NCBI GenBank assembly: GCA_036734385.1
Contig: DAIMYQ010000010.1
Coordinates: forward strand, 1 to 53,009
From: JAAYPI01 sp036734385
GTDB taxonomy: Bacteria; Bacteroidota; Bacteroidia; Bacteroidales; Paludibacteraceae
DNA: 53,009 bases
Direction of reading: 5' to 3'
In this document: one piece after another, positions 44,198 through 52,191 of the stretch
Layout of the letters: every line of letters begins with the position of its first letter
Numbering within the stretch: the stretch's first letter is position 1
Position numbers and translations under genes: made by a program
The notes under the pieces: model-generated
Databases searched by the model: none
The model's input: the letters and a program-made list of their open reading frames with translations, nothing else
Told to the model about the DNA's origin: nothing

Positions 44198-44953
44198 TTG
44201 AAATATATTATTAAAATACAAGTTCTTTGTTTGCTTTTATTTGTTGCAAATGGTTTGTTTGCTGCAGAAATGCAGATCTCCATACCTGTTGATTCTACAG
44301 CTGTTTCACAACAAAAATCATTGCAACAAACGCCTCCTTCAGATTCCATAAGCAAGAAGTTTAAACCCGATCCTGTCAAAGCTATATGGTATGCAGCTGT
44401 TGTGCCGGGTTTGGGTCAAGTATATAACCAGAAATATTGGAAGTTACCTTTGTTATACGGTGGCGGATTGGGTTTGGCATATGCTATTACGTGGAATAAC
44501 AGAATGTATATAGATTACCAAAAAGCATATAGAGATATTATTGATGATGATCCTACCACTCAAAGTTATTTGAATATATTGCCTTCGAGTGCTGCTGTAA
44601 GTACTGATACGAAAAGCTATTATACTTCTTTGCTTAAAAGTAAACAAGATAATTATCGTAGAAACAGGGACTTGAGCATTATTTGTACTATTGGACTTTA
44701 TCTAGTAAGTGTTGTTGATGCCTATGTTGATGCTCAAATGTATGATTTTGATATTAGTCCTAATTTATCCATGAAGTTATCTCCAAATGTGTCCTCTCTG
44801 CATAAAAATGAAGAGATGTCTGTTGTGTCCTCTCCGATTTCACCAGATTTATTACCATCATATATTAAAGAGATTTCTTCTGATTATGCATTTGGAATTA
44901 AATGTAAGATTTGTTTCAAAAAAAGCCCCAATAAAGAATTTACTATAAAATGA
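44198..44953 (+). CDS. DUF5683 protein
   Basis: The 251-residue protein starts at TTG with a good signal peptide (KYIIKIQVLCLLLFVANGLFA); no ATG is found at a suitable place. The core AIWYAAVVPGLGQVYNQKYWKLPLLYGGGLGLAYAITWNNRMYIDYQKAYRDI is the DUF5683 signature, with one or two hydrophobic spans. It is an envelope protein of unknown function. Placement between parB and a lytic transglycosylase is a standard Bacteroidetes arrangement. The next gene overlaps it by 4 nt. Confidence 0.88.
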   Translation: MKYIIKIQVLCLLLFVANGLFAAEMQISIPVDSTAVSQQKSLQQTPPSDSISKKFKPDPVKAIWYAAVVPGLGQVYNQKYWKLPLLYGGGLGLAYAITWNNRMYIDYQKAYRDIIDDDPTTQSYLNILPSSAAVSTDTKSYYTSLLKSKQDNYRRNRDLSIICTIGLYLVSVVDAYVDAQMYDFDISPNLSMKLSPNVSSLHKNEEMSVVSSPISPDLLPSYIKEISSDYAFGIKCKICFKKSPNKEFTIK

Positions 44954-46404
44954 TTTTGACAAAAGCAACTCGACAAATTAGTTTTATTGTGTTGTTATGG
45001 ATTGGTTCATTTCTATCTGTTTTTGCAAATAATACTGGAGGTGTAGTGTCAGATAGTTTATCTGAAACGAGTGATGGTGAAAGTCAAGATACATCAATAA
45101 TATTAGGCGAAGAACCCATATTGCATATTTTTGATTCTTCCATAGAGGATATGTTTTTCCTTTGGCAAAATAGAATGATGCAAACTTCTGATTGTAATGA
45201 GAAAGATGTTAATCCTACTAAAATAGATAAAGAGGTCTATATTGACAGATTGTCCAAACTCCCCAATGTAATGGAAATGGTCTATAATGAGACCGTTCGT
45301 AGTTACATCGAAATGTACAGTAAAAGGAGAAAACAGATTTCTTATATGTTGGGGCTGAGCCAGTATTATTTTCCTCTGTTTGAGGAAGCATTGGAAGCCC
45401 AGAATTTACCTTTAGAACTGAAATATTTGCCTATTATTGAGTCTGCTTTAAATCCTCGAGCTTGTTCTCCATCCGGAGCTGCCGGTCTTTGGCAGTTTAT
45501 GCCCGGTACAGGAAAAGTTTATGGACTGGAAAACAATAGTCTTATTGACGAGCGTCGAGATCCTTTGAAATCAACTTATGCCGCGACTAAATACCTTAAA
45601 GACTTATATGCAATATATCAAGATTGGACGTTGGTAATTGCTGCTTATAATTGCGGACCGGGAACTATTAATAAAGCCATAAGAAGAGCAAATGGAAGAC
45701 ATGATTATTGGCAAATTTATAATTATTTACCACCTGAAACACGTGGATATGTGCCAGCTTTTATTGCTACTAATTACATAATGAATTACGCATCGGAACA
45801 TAATATTTGTCCTGCAGAAACAGTCATTCGTCCATATAACGATACAATTGTTGTTAACGATAGGTTGAGCCTTCAGCAGGTTGCTGAAAAAATAGATATT
45901 CCAATAGAAGAATTACGTTTGTTAAATCCACAGTATAAGCGGGATATTATTCCGGGAAACATAAAACCTTATGCATTACGTTTGCCCAATAATTATGCTT
46001 ACATTTTCATTCAGAATCAGGATTCTATTTTTACCTATAGGAATGAGTTAGTAGAACAAAGGTTAGAGGTAACGCCGAATAAATCGGGCACATATTCTAA
46101 ATCAGGTTCTAATATTCATATGGTTAAGCGTGGTGAGAGTCTTTCTTCTATTGCGAAAAAATACAATATCTCTGTGAAAAATTTAAGGGCGTGGAATAGT
46201 TTACATGGTAATGCCTTACAAGTTGGAAAGAAACTAAAGGTGGGGTATGCTCGCGGTTTTACTTATACAGTGCAAAAGGGTGATACTTTGTGGCTAATTT
46301 CGCAAAAGACAGGAGTTCCTCCGGAAAAAATAAAATTAGCGAATTCTCCCAAAAGTATGGATCTTTTGTATCCCGGACAAACGATAAAAATTCCAAAAAA
46401 ATAG
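44950..46404 (+). CDS. mltD: Membrane-bound lytic murein transglycosylase D with LysM domains
   Basis: The 484-residue protein has an N-terminal signal (about 1-26). The SLT domain includes LPIIESALNPRACSPSGAAGLWQFMPGTGKVYGL, with E164 as the catalytic acid, and VIAAYNCGPGTINKAI. A degenerate LysM (about 300-345, ending LRLP) is followed by two clear LysM units (VKRGESLSSIAKKYNISVKNL, then YTVQKGDTLWLISQKTGVPPEKI) for peptidoglycan binding. It cleaves the glycan strands with formation of 1,6-anhydro ends. It is the last gene of the parA unit; a perfect palindromic terminator follows. Confidence 0.95.
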   Translation: MILTKATRQISFIVLLWIGSFLSVFANNTGGVVSDSLSETSDGESQDTSIILGEEPILHIFDSSIEDMFFLWQNRMMQTSDCNEKDVNPTKIDKEVYIDRLSKLPNVMEMVYNETVRSYIEMYSKRRKQISYMLGLSQYYFPLFEEALEAQNLPLELKYLPIIESALNPRACSPSGAAGLWQFMPGTGKVYGLENNSLIDERRDPLKSTYAATKYLKDLYAIYQDWTLVIAAYNCGPGTINKAIRRANGRHDYWQIYNYLPPETRGYVPAFIATNYIMNYASEHNICPAETVIRPYNDTIVVNDRLSLQQVAEKIDIPIEELRLLNPQYKRDIIPGNIKPYALRLPNNYAYIFIQNQDSIFTYRNELVEQRLEVTPNKSGTYSKSGSNIHMVKRGESLSSIAKKYNISVKNLRAWNSLHGNALQVGKKLKVGYARGFTYTVQKGDTLWLISQKTGVPPEKIKLANSPKSMDLLYPGQTIKIPKK

Positions 46405-46406
46405 TT

Positions 46407-46451
46407 TACAGTAAAAAGGTCGAGTAATTTTTACTCGACCTTTTTACTGTA
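46407..46451. terminator. Bidirectional terminator between mltD and ribBA
   Basis: Two 21-nt arms (46407-46427 and 46431-46451) pair perfectly around a 3-nt TTT loop. The core is GGTCGAG/CTCGACC with AAAAA and TTTTT flanks inside the stem. Genes converge here (stops at 46404 and 46474), so the hairpin can stop transcription from both sides. Confidence 0.9.
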
Positions 46452-46473
46452 TGTCTTTACACAAAGAATATCG

Positions 46474-47679
46474 TCAGATTGATTTTAGTGTATGTCCCAT
46501 CTTTTCCTTTTTTGTTCTCATGTACTTTTCATTGTATTTATTTATTCCTACTTCAATAGGTATAATTTCTACAATTTCTAATCCATACGATTCTAATCCG
46601 ATTCTTTTCACGGGGTTGTTCGTTATTAATCGCATTTTTCTTACACCAATTTCACGTAGGATGCTTGCCCCTACACCATAATCGCGTTCATCGGCATCGA
46701 ATCCAAGGTGCAGATTTGCATCCACTGTATCCAAACCTTTTTCTTGCAAAGCATAGGCTTTTATTTTGTTCATTAATCCGATGCCTCTTCCTTCCTGATT
46801 CATGTAAACAATAGCACCTTTTCCTTCTTTTTCAATCATTTCCATGGATTTGTGAAGTTGTTCACCACATTCGCATCTTAAAGAACCAAAAATATCCCCT
46901 GTAGCACATGAAGAGTGCACTCTTACCAAAATAGGTTCGTCTTCTGCCCACTTACCTTTTATTAATGCGATGTGTTCCTGTCCATTTGATATTTGACGAA
47001 ATGGAATAAGATGAAAATCTCCGTATTGTGTCGGAAGGTGTGCTTTTACTCCTTTTTCTATAATGGATTCTTTTTTTATACGGTAAGCAATTAAGTCTTT
47101 AATTGTAATTATTTTAATGCCAAATTTTTTTGCGACAATTTGTAAATCGGGCATACGAGCCATCGTGCCATTTTCATTCATTATTTCAATAAGAGCTGCA
47201 GCAGGGTATAATCCCGATAAACGAGCTAAATCTATTGCCGCTTCGGTATGTCCGGCTCTTCTTAAAACTCCCTTTGATTTAGCATATAAAGGATTGATGT
47301 GCCCGGGTCTTCCAAAAGTTGCAGCCGTAGAAAGAGGGTTAGCTAAGGCAAGGATGGTTGCTGCACGATCGGCAGCAGAAACTCCGGTAGAACAGCCTTC
47401 GATTTTGTCTATGGTAATTGTAAAAGGGGTACCCAAGATAGAGGTGTTGACATTTACTTGCTTATCCAATTCCAATTCCTTGCAACGTTCCTCCGTAATA
47501 GGAGCACAAAGCACACCTCGACCATGAGTTAGCATAAAATTTATTTTCTCAGGTGTGACTTTTTCTGCAGCTATTATGAAATCGCCCTCATTCTCCCTGT
47601 CCTCATCATCCACTACAATCAGAAATTTTCCCTCTTTGAAATCCTCAATAGCTTCTTCAATTGTATTTAAGTTGTACAT
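46474..47679 (-). CDS. ribBA: Bifunctional DHBP synthase / GTP cyclohydrolase II (RibBA)
   Basis: The correct start is the ATG at 47679, giving 401 residues that open MYNLNTIEEAIEDFKEGKFLIVVDDEDRENEGDFIIAAE. A longer open frame (to 47859) only overlaps the permease gene. The RibB half (1-200) has the EDRENEGD metal site and RRAGHTEAAIDLARL. The RibA half has HSSCATGDIFGSLRCECGEQLHKS with the zinc cysteines, and YMNQEGRGIGL. The enzyme makes two riboflavin precursors, from ribulose-5-phosphate and from GTP. The permease gene stop is 2 nt upstream, so translation is probably coupled. Confidence 0.97.
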   Translation of the reverse strand: MYNLNTIEEAIEDFKEGKFLIVVDDEDRENEGDFIIAAEKVTPEKINFMLTHGRGVLCAPITEERCKELELDKQVNVNTSILGTPFTITIDKIEGCSTGVSAADRAATILALANPLSTAATFGRPGHINPLYAKSKGVLRRAGHTEAAIDLARLSGLYPAAALIEIMNENGTMARMPDLQIVAKKFGIKIITIKDLIAYRIKKESIIEKGVKAHLPTQYGDFHLIPFRQISNGQEHIALIKGKWAEDEPILVRVHSSCATGDIFGSLRCECGEQLHKSMEMIEKEGKGAIVYMNQEGRGIGLMNKIKAYALQEKGLDTVDANLHLGFDADERDYGVGASILREIGVRKMRLITNNPVKRIGLESYGLEIVEIIPIEVGINKYNEKYMRTKKEKMGHTLKSI

Positions 47680-47681
47680 AT

Positions 47682-49166
47682 TTACTTGTTTTTGTTTTTC
47701 TTGGGAAATAAAAAATCTTTTTTGAAGATTTTTTGGAAAGTCTTTATATAAACGTCTGTCGACATAATAACAGAATCTGTTACAGCTTTGTAAGTAAGGA
47801 AAACTCCGAGAGGAAGCAATACCATCGAACTTAACCACATACCTAAACCTACCGGCCAAACGCCTTCGCGAGCCATTTTATAACCTGTATTTTCAAAAAT
47901 ATAATAAATTATAAACAGTATGGTGGAAATTACAACCGGTAAACCCATTCCTCCTTTACGTATAATAGCACCCAATGGAGCTCCTATAAAAAAGAATATT
48001 ATACAGGCAAATGAAAGTGTGAACTTTTTATACCATTCAATGCCGTGTCTGCGTATTTCAAATTCTTGTGCATCTACAATTGATTCATTAAATGATAAAT
48101 CATTTTTTATAATATTGGCACGATTAAGTGCGATGTTAGTAGTTTGTTGCATTTCAGGTTGTTTTAGGGAGTAAAACTTTGAGTCTATATTGAAATCAGC
48201 AACCTTTACGGAATCATTAATGGAAAATGCAGGTCCAGAACCATTATAAGAATTGAAATATTTTACTCTCAAGAAATCGCTACTATATTTCATCTTTTGA
48301 TTGTTCATTTTAATTGTAAGCGAGTCTATACTTTCTTGCAATTCAGCAGCATTTTTACTTACATATTGATTCTTTAAAAAATCCGAACTAAGTAAATTGA
48401 AATTTGCATTGAAATCAATCAATATTTCTTTTTGTCTGAAAGTTTCTCTGCGGTAGGGTATTACTCTTTTATTTCCGGCATCTGTATTGGCTGATTTAGT
48501 TTTCAAGTTTTCAAAAGTTTCTCCTTGGTATAGTGTCAACAACAAAAAGTTTTTATCCTCAGAAAAACGAATTTTTCCTGAATCTGCTGCAATAATGCTT
48601 GTGTTTGAAAAACCATTTGAAAAGTCATATATGACAATTCCCTTAAGCAAATTGTGTTTTTGATCTTTTTTTTGTACGTATATATTTCTACCAGGTATTT
48701 GATTGTAAAAGGCTCCTTCTGGAATATCCAATTCAGGTGTTTTTTCCCGAATAGAGAACATTAAAGTCCACATTTTAACTTGCGTCTTAGGTAAAATATT
48801 GTTGGAAAAATAAAATCCGGCAATTGATATGCAGGTAACTAAAATGATAAGAGGTCGCATAATTTTCCATAAGGAGATTCCTGCCGCTTTCATCGATAAT
48901 AATTCCAATCTTTCGCCAAGATTTCCAAATGTTATTAACGACCCTAATAGGATTGACAAAGGCAATGCCAGTGGAATAAGAGTTAATGAAGCATAAAATA
49001 ACAGTTTTGCAAAAACAATTGTTTCTATGCCTTTACCAACAAGTGCATCTACATATTGAAAAAGAAATTGAAGTAGTAGAACAAATAAACTTCCGCCGAA
49101 AGTGAGAGAAAAAACGCGAAGGAAGTTTTTTATTATGTATGAGTGTATTTTTTTTATTTTAAGCAT
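47682..49166 (-). CDS. LptF/LptG-family LPS export permease
   Basis: The ATG at 49166 gives 494 residues opening MLKIKKIHSYIIKNFLRVFSLTFGGSLFVLLLQFLFQYVD; a TTG ten codons earlier is the alternative. The YjgP/YjgQ layout is visible: three N-terminal membrane helices (with PLSILLGSLITFGNLGERLELLSMKAAGISL), a long periplasmic part, and three C-terminal helices (FIGAPLGAIIRKGGMGLPVVIS). These permeases form the inner-membrane part of the Lpt machine that extracts LPS. Whether it is LptF or LptG cannot be told; this Bacteroidetes type is longer than the E. coli proteins (about 360 residues). ribBA follows 2 nt later. Confidence 0.92.
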   Translation of the reverse strand: MLKIKKIHSYIIKNFLRVFSLTFGGSLFVLLLQFLFQYVDALVGKGIETIVFAKLLFYASLTLIPLALPLSILLGSLITFGNLGERLELLSMKAAGISLWKIMRPLIILVTCISIAGFYFSNNILPKTQVKMWTLMFSIREKTPELDIPEGAFYNQIPGRNIYVQKKDQKHNLLKGIVIYDFSNGFSNTSIIAADSGKIRFSEDKNFLLLTLYQGETFENLKTKSANTDAGNKRVIPYRRETFRQKEILIDFNANFNLLSSDFLKNQYVSKNAAELQESIDSLTIKMNNQKMKYSSDFLRVKYFNSYNGSGPAFSINDSVKVADFNIDSKFYSLKQPEMQQTTNIALNRANIIKNDLSFNESIVDAQEFEIRRHGIEWYKKFTLSFACIIFFFIGAPLGAIIRKGGMGLPVVISTILFIIYYIFENTGYKMAREGVWPVGLGMWLSSMVLLPLGVFLTYKAVTDSVIMSTDVYIKTFQKIFKKDFLFPKKNKNK

Positions 49167-49177
49167 GGAAAGAAAAG

Positions 49178-49233
49178 GCGTTAATTTTGCTGTCAAGTTT
49201 TATTTGTAAAAAAAGGATGTGCAAAATTAACGC
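49178..49233. repeat. 13-bp inverted repeat upstream of the permease gene
   Basis: GCGTTAATTTTGC (49178-49190) and GCAAAATTAACGC (49221-49233) are perfect inverted copies with a 30-nt spacer. Each arm contains TAATTTTG (a -7 consensus), one on each strand and facing the other. It lies just upstream of the ATG at 49166. Confidence 0.7.
49222..49229 (-). promoter_or_regulatory. -7 element (TAATTTTG) of the permease-ribBA unit
   Basis: Minus-strand TAATTTTG fits TAnnTTTG and lies 56 nt before the ATG at 49166. It is part of one arm of the inverted repeat 49178-49233. No -33 TTG at normal spacing. Confidence 0.45.
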
Positions 49234-49307
49234 AAAAAAATGGATTTTAGCAGATTAGAAGTTAACAAATTGCATTGAAAAGATAAAAGATAAAAGTAAA
49301 AAGACTT

Positions 49308-49691
49308 TTACGTCCCTGTTATTCTCCGTAATACCTCTATTTGGTTGTTCCAAAGGTCTATGAGATCTTCTTTTTCTGTCTCAGAGGCGAAATCTGTAAT
49401 GATTAATGATATGTCTTGTGTTATATCGTCTTTTTTAAGGTCGAATTGGAAATAAGAGACATCTTCTTCTGACCATTGAAAACGTACACAAAACTTGTAA
49501 TCATCTATACTAATCAACTTTGCTTCTTGTACGTGTTCTTTCCAACAAAATCTATATGTATTCTTGTCAACAGTAACATCGTCAGCAAACCAAGAACTTA
49601 ACCCTTCAGGAGAACTTAAATATTTCCATATTTGAACTTGAGAAGTGTTGCTTCGTAAAATATATTCGACAGTAAATTTTTCTTTTCTCAT
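49308..49691 (-). CDS. START-like (AHSA1/SRPBCC) domain protein
   Basis: The 127-residue protein has the SRPBCC-like layout: a first strand (FTVEYILRS), a short helix with QIWKYLSSPEGLSSWFADDVTV (the SPE-x-L-x-x-WF motif), then strands and a long C-terminal helix (DLIDLWNNQIEVLRRITG). Family members are small ligand-binding proteins; ligand and role are unknown here. It lies 13 nt after cdd and likely shares its promoter. Confidence 0.83.
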   Translation of the reverse strand: MRKEKFTVEYILRSNTSQVQIWKYLSSPEGLSSWFADDVTVDKNTYRFCWKEHVQEAKLISIDDYKFCVRFQWSEEDVSYFQFDLKKDDITQDISLIITDFASETEKEDLIDLWNNQIEVLRRITGT

Positions 49692-49704
49692 AAAACACTT
49701 CGTG

Positions 49705-50187
49705 TTATGTTGTCAGACTTTTCGCCACAAAAGAGAGTGGAAGAAGGTCTTTAATACTTTTGATGATTAAAATTTCTTTTTTTCCGTACAGGATTATTTC
49801 AATGTCCTTATTAAATCGTATTTCAGTTTCGAGTAGTACTTGCCTACAAGAACCGCATGGAGAAATCGCTTCTTCTTTAAAATCTCCATTGTGAAAGGCA
49901 GCAATAGCCATACTCGTCGGAGCAATATGTGGAAACTGAGAATTGGCATAAAACATAGCAGTACGCTCAGCACAAATACCAGATGGATAAGCCGCATTTT
50001 CTTGGTTCGTGCCTACAATAATTTCGTCGTTTGCAAGCATAATAGCAACACCTACACTAAATTTTGAATAAGGGCAATAGGCGTTTTTCGTAGTATCCTT
50101 GGCTTTGTCAACCAACTTTTTTTGCACGCCACTCAACTCATTGTATTGATAAACCTCTATTTTAGTTATAATCTCTAAATTTCTCAT
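49705..50187 (-). CDS. cdd: Cytidine deaminase
   Basis: The 160-residue enzyme converts cytidine and deoxycytidine to uridine and deoxyuridine in pyrimidine salvage. Zinc ligands and catalytic Glu are visible: C72 and E74 (SGICAERTA), C111 and C114 (PCGSCRQ). NAYCPYSKFSVGVAI and NQENAAYPSG match the nucleoside-binding segments. The size fits the homotetrameric type. It has its own promoter (50213-50242). Confidence 0.97.
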   Translation of the reverse strand: MRNLEIITKIEVYQYNELSGVQKKLVDKAKDTTKNAYCPYSKFSVGVAIMLANDEIIVGTNQENAAYPSGICAERTAMFYANSQFPHIAPTSMAIAAFHNGDFKEEAISPCGSCRQVLLETEIRFNKDIEIILYGKKEILIIKSIKDLLPLSFVAKSLTT

Positions 50188-50212
50188 GACTAATTTATGT
50201 TCCCTGTTTTCA

Positions 50213-50242
50213 CAAATGTAAAAAAAATACCTAAAAAAGCAA
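50213..50242 (-). promoter_or_regulatory. Promoter of cdd and the START-like gene
   Basis: On the minus strand TTG (50242-50240), a 19-nt spacer and TACATTTG (50220-50213). The -7 element ends 25 nt before the cdd ATG. Confidence 0.68.
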
Positions 50243-50271
50243 TTAAATTTCGTCTAATTATTTTGAATTCT

Positions 50272-50279
50272 TACTTTTG
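50272..50279 (+). promoter_or_regulatory. -7 element (TACTTTTG) of the glucosaminidase gene
   Basis: TACTTTTG fits TAnnTTTG. It is 93 nt before the ATG at 50373, so a leader of about 85 nt is expected; nothing structured was noticed in it. Confidence 0.42.
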
Positions 50280-50372
50280 TAAAGTACTCTGTAGAATATA
50301 TGTAGAGTTCTATTTGATTCTCAGAGGTAGAAGTATTGTAAATAGCATTGTTTTATATAATTTTTTACACAA

Positions 50373-51278
50373 ATGAAGTTGTTTCGCATTCTTTCAGTTT
50401 TGTCTTTCTTCATGTTTGGTATGGGGGTTTTTTCTCAACAATATAAAAATCCTGCCTACGAAGCATATGTAAATCGATTTAGTAATATTGCCGTCCAAAA
50501 GATGGAGCAATATGGTATTCCGGCAAGTATAACTCTAGCCCAAGGTATTTTAGAATCGGGAGTTGGACAAGGTCGTTTAGCAAAGCAAGCGAACAATCAT
50601 TTTGGAATAAAGTGTCATGATTGGACAGGTGAATATGTTATTCAGAATGATGATGAGGAAAATGAATGTTTTAGAAAGTATAGTACGCCCGAAGAGTCCT
50701 ACGAGGACCATTCGGTTTTTTTGCAAACTCGTAGTCGTTATGCTTTTCTGTTTCAGTTGAAAAGTACTGATTACAAAGGTTGGGCGGAGGGTCTTCAAAA
50801 GGCTGGTTATGCAACAGATCCAAATTATGCTAATAGGTTGATTAGTTTAATTGAAGAAAATGGATTGACCCAATTTGATAAAAAAAAATATTCGGCTGGT
50901 TTGATTTCCAGTAGTTCAAAAGATATTAATAACCAAAGGAGAATTGTAGAGAAAAATATTTATGGATTGCTTTTTGTCACTGCCAATGCCACAGATACTT
51001 ATAAGTCTATTTCAAAGGAATTTTCTGTTTCTTTTCGTCGTTTGCTTTCTTGGAATGATGTTGACAAAAGTAGACCTCTGAAGCAAGGAGATATTGTATA
51101 TCTGCAAGCAAAGAAAACAAAATTAAAAGAATATAGTTCTCTACATTATGTAGAAGCAGGAGAGTCTATGCACTCTATTTCTCAAAAATATGGTCTTAAG
51201 TTGCGTTCTCTTTATGACCTCAATGATATGGAGTATGATGAGAAGCCTCATGTTGGTCAGAAATTATATTTAAGGTAA
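50373..51278 (+). CDS. Secreted glucosaminidase with LysM domains
   Basis: The 301-residue protein has a signal peptide (about 1-21, ending GVFSQ). The GH73-type glucosaminidase domain (about 27-165) has QYGIPASITLAQGILESGVGQGRLAKQANNHFGIKCH, with E61 as the expected catalytic acid, and FRKYSTPEESYEDHSVFL. Two LysM units follow (about 192-240, NIYGLLFVTANATDTYKSISKEFSVSFRRL; 255-301, HYVEAGESMHSISQKYGLKLRSL). It should cut beta-1,4 bonds after N-acetylglucosamine in peptidoglycan. The rhomboid gene follows 5 nt later. Confidence 0.94.
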   Translation: MKLFRILSVLSFFMFGMGVFSQQYKNPAYEAYVNRFSNIAVQKMEQYGIPASITLAQGILESGVGQGRLAKQANNHFGIKCHDWTGEYVIQNDDEENECFRKYSTPEESYEDHSVFLQTRSRYAFLFQLKSTDYKGWAEGLQKAGYATDPNYANRLISLIEENGLTQFDKKKYSAGLISSSSKDINNQRRIVEKNIYGLLFVTANATDTYKSISKEFSVSFRRLLSWNDVDKSRPLKQGDIVYLQAKKTKLKEYSSLHYVEAGESMHSISQKYGLKLRSLYDLNDMEYDEKPHVGQKLYLR

Positions 51279-51283
51279 TTTTA

Positions 51284-52131
51284 ATGCTTCTTTTTAGAAA
51301 TGATATGGACACAAACAAGCGACTGATGTATCATTCGCTCGTCTTTCCTCTATTTTTTTTATTTTGTTTTTGGTTTGTTTTTCTTATTGAGAAAATATTC
51401 GGGTATGACTTCCATACATTGGGTATATACCCACTTACCACAAAAGGATTAATAGGTATCCTTACTATGCCACTTATTCATGTTGACGTAATTCATATTT
51501 TAGTAAATTCCATTTCTTTTTTTCTATTGTCGGTTTTGCTATTCTCAAATTATAGAAAAATAGCGTTGCCTGTATTTACATTGATTTGGATAATATCCGG
51601 AATCCTTTTATGGTTCATCGGCAGACCAAATTGGCATATAGGAGCAAGTGCTGTTATTTATGGAATGGCTTTCTNNNNNNNNNNNNNNNNNNNNNNNNNN
51701 NNNNNNNNNNNNNNNNNNNNNNNNNNNNNNNNNNNNNNNNNNNNNNNNNNNNNNNNNNNNNNNNNNNNNNNNNNGGCAGACCAAATTGGCATATAGGAGC
51801 AAGTGCTGTTATTTATGGAATGGCTTTCTTTTTATTTTTTAGTGGCTTCTTTCGAATGGATAAAGCATTAATAGCAACATCTTTAGTCGTTACATTTTTA
51901 TATGGAGGTATGATTTGGTACATGACTCCTCTCACTCCTGACAAAACAATATCTTGGGAAGGCCACCTCTCCGGAGCAATTTCGGGATTTTTATTGTCAA
52001 TATACTATAAGATAATAGAACCTAAGCAAGACATAGAGGAAACAGAAGAAGAAAAGGATGTAGATTTCGATTGGCAAGCATCGGAAAAGAATGAAAAAGA
52101 TTCGGGTGATGATGTTATAACAAATAATTAA
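51284..52131 (+). CDS. Rhomboid-family intramembrane serine protease, split by a false gap
   Basis: The reading frame is broken only by 100 N flanked by two copies of the same 55 bases (51620-51674, 51775-51829). Removing one copy and the N (155 nt) gives one continuous frame of 230 residues that ends at 52131. Visible parts: TM helix 1 (YHSLVFPLFFLFCFWFVFLIE), HVDVIHILVNSISFFLL (the H-x-x-x-N motif), the nucleophile S122 in HIGASAVIYG, and the partner His (about H176 after joining) in SWEGHLSGAISGF. The charged C-terminal tail is DIEETEEEKDVDFDW. It cleaves transmembrane substrates inside the inner membrane; substrates unknown. GASA instead of GASG is a small variation. Confidence 0.87.
51620..51829. 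repeat. Identical 55-bp flanks around an assembly gap
   Basis: The 55 bases ending at 51674 are repeated exactly from 51775 to 51829, with 100 N (51675-51774) between. This is what remains when two contigs that overlap by a k-mer length are scaffolded instead of merged. It is not a biological repeat. Confidence 0.93.
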
Positions 52132-52132
52132 T

Positions 52133-52140
52133 TAACTTTG
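52133..52140 (+). promoter_or_regulatory. -7 element (TAACTTTG) of the Wzz-like gene
   Basis: TAACTTTG fits TAnnTTTG and follows directly on the rhomboid stop codon. The ATG is at 52192. Confidence 0.48.
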
Positions 52141-52191
52141 CGGTTGGTGATTTTTGACCAAAACATCAAACTATAAAACTAAAAATTTATT

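Noticed and set aside
47680..47859. N-terminal extension of RibBA by 60 residues
   Set aside because: The extension overlaps the end of the permease gene in another frame and has no similarity to RibBA; the ATG at 47679 gives the normal family start.
51586..52131. A second, separate rhomboid gene after the gap
   Set aside because: It is the other half of the same gene; its beginning duplicates the 55 bases before the gap.
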